Shown: positions 60,274-64,000 of the stretch, in pieces
Layout of the letters: each line of letters opens with the position of its first letter
Position numbering within the stretch: position 1 is the first letter of the stretch
Assembly: GCF_016772275.1 (NCBI RefSeq)
Contig: NZ_CP065425.1
Span: 238,001-302,000, forward strand
Length of the DNA: 64,000 nucleotides
Direction of reading: 5' to 3'
Source: Heyndrickxia vini
GTDB taxonomy: Bacteria; Bacillota; Bacilli; Bacillales; Bacillaceae_C
The notes under the pieces: generated by a model
What the model saw: the letters and a program-made list of their open reading frames with translations, nothing else
Told to the model about the DNA's origin: nothing
Database searches by the model: none
Position numbers and translations under genes: made by a program

Positions 60274-61026
60274 ATGAATCAAGTTTTTTGTCAAAGCTGT
60301 GGAATGCCAATTACTGAGGATTCTCTTTTTGGGACTGAAAGCAATGGTCAAAAGGGAGTTGATTATTGTATTTATTGTTATGAAGGAGGTGCGTTTAAAC
60401 AACCGAATTTAACCATGGATGAAATGATAGGAATTTGTGTTCCATACATGGTAGAGAACGGTATGGAAAAAGAAGAAGCGCTATCTATTCTCCAAAAAAC
60501 GATGCCATTTTTAAAACGCTGGAGAGATGAAAAAGAACTGGTGCAACCTATATTCAAAACATTAGACGGATTTACTTTTGTTGGAATATGTACGCGAACA
60601 AATAATGCAAATGAGGCAAAGCCAAATGGAAAAATTCCAATGGCTTGGAGCAAATATTATGGCCAAGGCGTTGCCGGGAAAATTCCAAATCAATTAAATT
60701 CAAATGAAACGATTGCACTATACTCAGACTACGAGAGCGATGTTACAGGGGATTATGATTTTTCGATTGGAATAATGGTCGAACATGTGGAGGAAATTCC
60801 TGATGGGCTAGTAACGAAAACAGTCCCAGCTTCTCATTATGCTGTGTTTACTACTAAGGTAGGAAAAATTACAGATATCGTACCGATGGCATGGTTGGAT
60901 ATTTGGAAATGGTTTGAAACGACAGGGGTGAGGCGTATGTATAGTGGCGACTTTGAAATTTATGATGAGCGTTGTTCGGACCCAGATTTTTCACAAGTTG
61001 ACATATACATTGCTATTCAACGTTGA
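60274..61026 (+). CDS. Zinc-ribbon protein fused to a GyrI-like small-molecule-binding domain
   Basis: A 250-residue two-domain protein. Residues 1-85: FCQSCGMPITEDSLFGTESNG and DYCIYCYEGGAF give two CxxC pairs of the putative zinc ribbon domain, followed by helices FLKRWRDEKE. Residues about 92-250: GyrI-like/AraC effector-binding domain (FKTLDGFTFVGICTRTNNANE, IPMAWSKYYGQG, DFSIGIMVEHVEEIPDGLVTKTVPASHYAVFTTKVGKITDIVPMAWLDIWKWF, VDIYIAIQR). AAGGAGG precedes the ATG. Each domain is known separately; the combination suggests a ligand sensor with a metal-bound protein-binding module. Function unknown. Confidence 0.85.
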   Translation: MNQVFCQSCGMPITEDSLFGTESNGQKGVDYCIYCYEGGAFKQPNLTMDEMIGICVPYMVENGMEKEEALSILQKTMPFLKRWRDEKELVQPIFKTLDGFTFVGICTRTNNANEAKPNGKIPMAWSKYYGQGVAGKIPNQLNSNETIALYSDYESDVTGDYDFSIGIMVEHVEEIPDGLVTKTVPASHYAVFTTKVGKITDIVPMAWLDIWKWFETTGVRRMYSGDFEIYDERCSDPDFSQVDIYIAIQR

Positions 61027-61115
61027 ATTTTTAAGTGGATAGTTAATCGAGTACGAGGAGATTCTAGAAGTGGCGGATACGGGCATTTGAGCATCAAAAA
61101 GATGGTAGCAAGTGC

Positions 61116-61163
61116 TTAAAAAAAACTAACGACTAACCAAAAGTGTTGGAAAGTCGTTAGTTT
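61116..61163 (-). terminator. Terminator of the minus-strand YvfSTU-like operon
   Basis: On the minus strand AAACTAACGACT pairs with AGTCGTTAGTTT, followed by a T run (61123-61116). Confidence 0.85.
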
Positions 61164-61387
61164 CATTCACCTGTGTACCGATGACTATCTTCCATTGAAT
61201 AGCCACGATTTTGATCGACCTTATTTATTTTTTTACTTTTAATTTTTTCGTCTCTATAATCTAAAATCCAAGCAAGGGATACAACACCAACGATTGTTAT
61301 GGTTAACCAAATAATAATGGTCACCCCCATATACATTGTTTTATTTAGTGTATGCAACCTTGTTTGAAAATTCTTCTTTATATCCAA
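61163..61387 (-). CDS. Small membrane protein at the end of the two-component operon (74 aa)
   Basis: Starts MDIKKNFQTRLHTLNKTMYM and has one helix (GVTIIIWLTITIVGVVSLAWILD), then a charged cytoplasmic tail. It overlaps the response regulator gene by 10 bases and is followed directly by the operon terminator, so it is probably cotranscribed and translated by coupling. No family recognised; possibly a helper or modulator of the kinase or exporter. Confidence 0.6.
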   Translation of the reverse strand: MDIKKNFQTRLHTLNKTMYMGVTIIIWLTITIVGVVSLAWILDYRDEKIKSKKINKVDQNRGYSMEDSHRYTGE

Positions 61388-61980
61388 CCTTTATTTTGTG
61401 CGATGCTTATCGCTTCCATGCGATTTTTTGCATCTAGTTTTTGTATAATCTCAGAAACATAGTTTCTTACTGTCCCTGATGATAGAAATAATGTTCCAGT
61501 TATTTCTTTCGTTGTTTTACCTGAAGCGACTAGTCTTAAAATTTCTTGTTCACGGGAGGTCAAAGGATTTTCTTCCCTAATAATATCAAACATTAATTCT
61601 TGACTAAACACACGTTTGCCGGACATAACTTTGTGTATTGCATCAGATAAATCTTCGATCGAACCGTCTTTTAATAAGTATCCGTCCACCCCAATTTTCA
61701 CTGCACGTTCAAAATATCCAGGTCGTGCAAAGGTTGTAAGAATGATAATTTTGGAAGTGATATTTAACTTTTTGAGAGCTGCTGCGACATCTAATCCACT
61801 TTTTACCGGCATTTCAATATCCATCAGACAAACATCGGGATCGAGCTTGAGTATCGAAGCAAGTGCTTCTTCCCCATTTGTCGCTTGACCAACAACTTCC
61901 ATGCCTTCCTCAAGATTTAGTAATGATCCCAGTGCCCCAAGCAGCATCCGTTGATCCTCTGCAATAAAAATACGTATCAT
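61378..61980 (-). CDS. NarL/LuxR-family response regulator (DesR/YvfU-like)
   Basis: A 200-residue regulator. Receiver domain with DLD-type acidic pocket (FIAEDQRMLL), phospho-acceptor Asp in CLMDIEMP near residue 54, Thr in IILTTFARPGY and Lys in GYLLKDG. LuxR-type helix-turn-helix at about 135-195 (LTSREQEILRLVASGKTTKEITGTLFLSSGTVRNYVSEIIQKL). Its start overlaps the kinase stop by 4 bases. Likely controls the ABC genes upstream in the same operon, as YvfTU does for YvfRS in Bacillus subtilis (inference from layout). Confidence 0.92.
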   Translation of the reverse strand: MIRIFIAEDQRMLLGALGSLLNLEEGMEVVGQATNGEEALASILKLDPDVCLMDIEMPVKSGLDVAAALKKLNITSKIIILTTFARPGYFERAVKIGVDGYLLKDGSIEDLSDAIHKVMSGKRVFSQELMFDIIREENPLTSREQEILRLVASGKTTKEITGTLFLSSGTVRNYVSEIIQKLDAKNRMEAISIAQNKGWI

Positions 61981-63119
61981 ATGGCGGCACCTTCTTTCTT
62001 TAATTTTTGAATGATAGGTATTTTCATTTCTAAATGTGTGCCTTTTTGAGTGGAGAGTGTGAGTACGCCATCAATAAGTGTGAGTCGTTCTTCCATCCCT
62101 TTTAAACCATTCCCGTCTGACCCTTTATTTTTCAAGCCAATACCATCATCTTTTACGACGAGATGTAGGCTTTCAGTAGAAGTTAAAATTGTAATAGAAC
62201 AGTTTTTTGCTTTACTATGTTTTACAACATTAGTCACCGCTTCACGTAAGCACATGCTGAGAATATTTTGCGATAGGGGAGGAATATCAGACACATCATT
62301 TATCCCTTGGTGATGATAAGCAACTCCTGCTGCTTCTAAAATTTCTTGAACATGGATGAGTTCCTCTGCAATAGTAATGGCTCGCATATTCGAAACAAGT
62401 TCACGAACTTGCTTTAATGCGGATCTTGATGTTCTTTCAATTTCCTTCGCCTCGATCTGTGCTCTTTCCGGGTCGATTTTGGTTAATCTTTCAACGAGCT
62501 GGCTTTTTAATGTAATGAGAGAAAGTGTATGACCAAGGGTATCATGTAAATCGCGAGCAATCCGTGTCCGTTCCTCTCTTTTTACTAACTCCTTAATTGT
62601 TTCATTGGCCAGGTCTAGTTGCTTTTCAAGTTCCATCCGTTGATTCATTGAACGAATCCCAAAAGGTGTTAAGATCATGATGGCTAAAAATGGTAAAAAG
62701 TATAGTGAGCTACTAGAAACAAAGAGGCCATGATAAAAGGCTGGGACTAGTTCAAACAATGCAAAGCAAATTAACATGGTATTGAACTTCCTCTTATCAC
62801 AAAACCAACCGATAAAATTAGCGGGAAAGAAGCCCATAAACAATAAATTTGGATCATAGAATAAGCTAAAGCAAAAAACGATTCCCATTTGTATAACAAG
62901 CCAATAGGTAAAGACAACCACTTTTTCAGAGGTGGCATATAATTGGCGGTAGGTAATTAGAAAGAGACTTAATAATACAAAACCAACGATTTTCTTTATA
63001 CCTGACGAACTGACTAAATAGGGAACGGGAAGAGCTAAATATACTAAAAATATATAGGGGAAAAATCCATACCGTTTAGGGAACACGTGAAATTTCCTAT
63101 TCTTAAGAAAGCCGACCAC
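61977..63119 (-). CDS. HisKA_3 sensor histidine kinase (DesK/YvfT-like)
   Basis: A 380-residue kinase with five to six membrane helices in residues 15-160 (YIFLVYLALPVPYL, IVGFVLLSLFLITYRQ, VVFTYWLVIQMGIVFCFSLFY, LLFMGFFPANFIGWF, MLICFALFELVPAFYHGLF, LPFLAIMILTPFGI). A coiled coil follows, then the HisKA_3 box RTRIARDLHDTLGHTLSLITLKSQL (phosphorylated His near residue 192) and an ATPase domain (LREAVTNVVKHSKAKN, DDGIGLKNKGSDGNGLKGMEERL). Start is a GTG directly after the permease stop. No large extracellular sensor, so it senses a membrane signal or the linked transporter. Confidence 0.92.
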   Translation of the reverse strand: MVGFLKNRKFHVFPKRYGFFPYIFLVYLALPVPYLVSSSGIKKIVGFVLLSLFLITYRQLYATSEKVVVFTYWLVIQMGIVFCFSLFYDPNLLFMGFFPANFIGWFCDKRKFNTMLICFALFELVPAFYHGLFVSSSSLYFLPFLAIMILTPFGIRSMNQRMELEKQLDLANETIKELVKREERTRIARDLHDTLGHTLSLITLKSQLVERLTKIDPERAQIEAKEIERTSRSALKQVRELVSNMRAITIAEELIHVQEILEAAGVAYHHQGINDVSDIPPLSQNILSMCLREAVTNVVKHSKAKNCSITILTSTESLHLVVKDDGIGLKNKGSDGNGLKGMEERLTLIDGVLTLSTQKGTHLEMKIPIIQKLKKEGAAI

Positions 63120-63125
63120 TCATCA

Positions 63126-63860
63126 TCACACCGCTTCTTGTTTTCGTCTTATATATTTCGATAGTAGCATGAAAATAATTAAATAACAGAGTAAAATAAT
63201 AATATTTTTCCAATCGGGTAAATTTCCTTGAACGATTTCCCATGCGCCATTCCCAAAATTGTAGGATGGAAGCCATTTTCCGATGGATTGCATGATTTTT
63301 GGCATGACTTCTAGAGGCATCCACATTCCCCCTGAAATTGCTAAGATCATATAAAGGACATTGCTTACACCTGCGGCGGTTTCTACTTTTCGCATAGCAC
63401 CAATAATTGTACCTAGCGCAAGAAATGGGATGGAGCCTATTAATATCCAAAGTCCACTCAGCAACCATTCAGAGATAGTTAAGGATATCCCGTTAATAAG
63501 TGCACCAGCTACGAAGATAACGATAATTGAAAGAATATGAATAACCGTTTGACCGGTCATTTGCCCTATAAAGTAGATTGAATCGGGCAGCGGAGTCAGT
63601 CTCATAAAAGTTGACCAGCCGTGGGCTCTTTCTTGAACGATGCGAATACCGAGAGTCATGATGGAGGAACCCATGACACTAAATGTGGTCATCGACATTA
63701 AATAATGTGCCTGCCACGCACTTTGATCGCCACCTGTATTAACGACTTTTGTAAAAATAAAATAGAAAACGATCGGCATGAGAAGGGACCAAAACACAAA
63801 ATAAGGATTTCGTAATACACGTAAGATTTCAGCTTTACATTGTAACCCTATTAACTCCAT
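63126..63860 (-). CDS. ABC-2 type permease (YvfS-like)
   Basis: A 244-residue permease with six helices: FWSLLMPIVFYFIFTKVV, LMSMTTFSVMGSSIMTLGIRI, GQTVIHILSIIVIFVAGALIN, LSGLWILIGSIPFLALGTIIG, VSNVLYMILAISGGMWMPLEVMP (typical ABC-2 permease motif) and IIILLCYLIIFMLLSKYI. The conserved QERAHGWSTFMRLTPLPDS coupling loop follows helix 2. Its ATG abuts the ATPase stop codon; AAGGAGGTTATTTAA before it lies inside the ATPase gene's end. Exports an unknown substrate. Confidence 0.9.
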   Translation of the reverse strand: MELIGLQCKAEILRVLRNPYFVFWSLLMPIVFYFIFTKVVNTGGDQSAWQAHYLMSMTTFSVMGSSIMTLGIRIVQERAHGWSTFMRLTPLPDSIYFIGQMTGQTVIHILSIIVIFVAGALINGISLTISEWLLSGLWILIGSIPFLALGTIIGAMRKVETAAGVSNVLYMILAISGGMWMPLEVMPKIMQSIGKWLPSYNFGNGAWEIVQGNLPDWKNIIILLCYLIIFMLLSKYIRRKQEAV

Positions 63861-64000
63861 TTAAATAACCTCCTTATGCTCAGTTGTAAGCTGTTCAAAA
63901 GCTTCTTCCAATTTTCCACGTTCAACCTGAATATTATAGGCATCGATTTTTTCTTTAAAAAGTAGAGCCAATACTGTATCAGTATCCTCTGTTTGTAGGA
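63861..64000 (-). CDS. ABC transporter ATPase, 3' end only (cut by the window edge)
   Basis: The last 45 codons of a gene entering from the right edge: QTEDTDTVLALLFKEKIDAYNIQVERGKLEEAF and QLTTEHKEVI, then a stop at 63861. The LLxxxxIxaxxIxvergaLEEaFlqLT pattern is the end of ABC-2 exporter ATPases such as YvfR. It is the first known gene of the operon that continues with the permease, kinase and regulator. Confidence 0.82.
   Translation of the reverse strand, partial: LQTEDTDTVLALLFKEKIDAYNIQVERGKLEEAFEQLTTEHKEVI

Overview
The window is low-GC Gram-positive DNA, most likely from a Bacillaceae chromosome. The evidence is strong AAGGAGG-type ribosome binding sites, TTGACA/TATAAT-like promoters, Bacillus-type families (YitT, YuiD, AzlCD, BrnQ, DUF3231, YocS-like, YvfSTU-like, YfiBC-like) and a CcpA-like cre site. 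No rRNA, tRNA or CRISPR array was recognised. Most of it is chromosomal housekeeping and transport DNA, with two insertion sequences, three gene remnants and several intergenic repeat families.

Layout. 0.2-2.5 kb: a small gene, an IS3/IS150-type element (669-2151) and, directly after it, the severed 3' end of a yitT-like gene whose intact paralogue lies at 17.1-18.0 kb. 3-9.4 kb: a BASS-family symporter, a membrane protein, then a module of a degenerate ABC ATPase fused to a LytTR DNA-binding domain followed by an ABC ATPase and permease, then a MerR regulator with its own 19-bp-spacer promoter. 9.5-16.2 kb: an SDR-like protein, a GyrI-like protein, and a DUF2243-ctaG pair behind a cre-like site. 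Both members of that pair are broken: the DUF2243 gene by a frameshift in a G8 tract, ctaG by a 1.7-kb IS1182-type element with a 9-bp target duplication. 16.2-24 kb: two paralogous small membrane proteins flanking yitT, a fluoride riboswitch with two crcB genes, yuiD, brnQ with a convergent GntR regulator sharing an exact 15-bp operator, and a GNAT enzyme behind a structured leader. 24-36.6 kb: TetR with a divergent DrrAB-type exporter, a permease/class III aminotransferase/semialdehyde dehydrogenase operon (GABA-like catabolism), an AraC-GyrI regulator, and a MarR gene with a heterodimeric ABC multidrug exporter. 36.8-53 kb: flavodoxin-like reductase/LysR pair, SRPBCC protein, pcp, lipoprotein, azlCD, GntR-MFS, a DUF3231 protein, a chemoreceptor with a sigma-D promoter, thioesterase, P-loop kinase-like protein, LacI regulator, AlkD-like protein, and a cystine-type permease plus binding protein without an ATPase. 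53.5-58 kb: a complete potABCD polyamine operon led by an XRE-cupin regulator. 58-64 kb: WYL regulator, HExxH protein, zinc-ribbon/GyrI fusion, and an ABC-2 exporter with DesKR-type two-component system that runs off the right edge.

The least expected content is intergenic. Three separate GC-rich arrays (4.13-4.75, 19.84-20.25 and 39.01-39.84 kb) have unrelated fill sequence but the same 52-bp period and the same pair of inverted boxes (GGTCCGATAG and ATGGNACC), so each unit can fold as a hairpin and units recur every five helical turns. A second family is an element of about 190 bp with four imperfect CGGA/TCCG palindromes. It occurs at 2.64 and 36.61 kb with nearly identical spacing (52/61/51 and 51/62/51). 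Neither family codes for protein. Other points of interest are the dead-ATPase/LytTR fusion, a 36-residue amphipathic peptide gene at 45.2 kb, and A AAA AAG slippery heptamers in both transposases.
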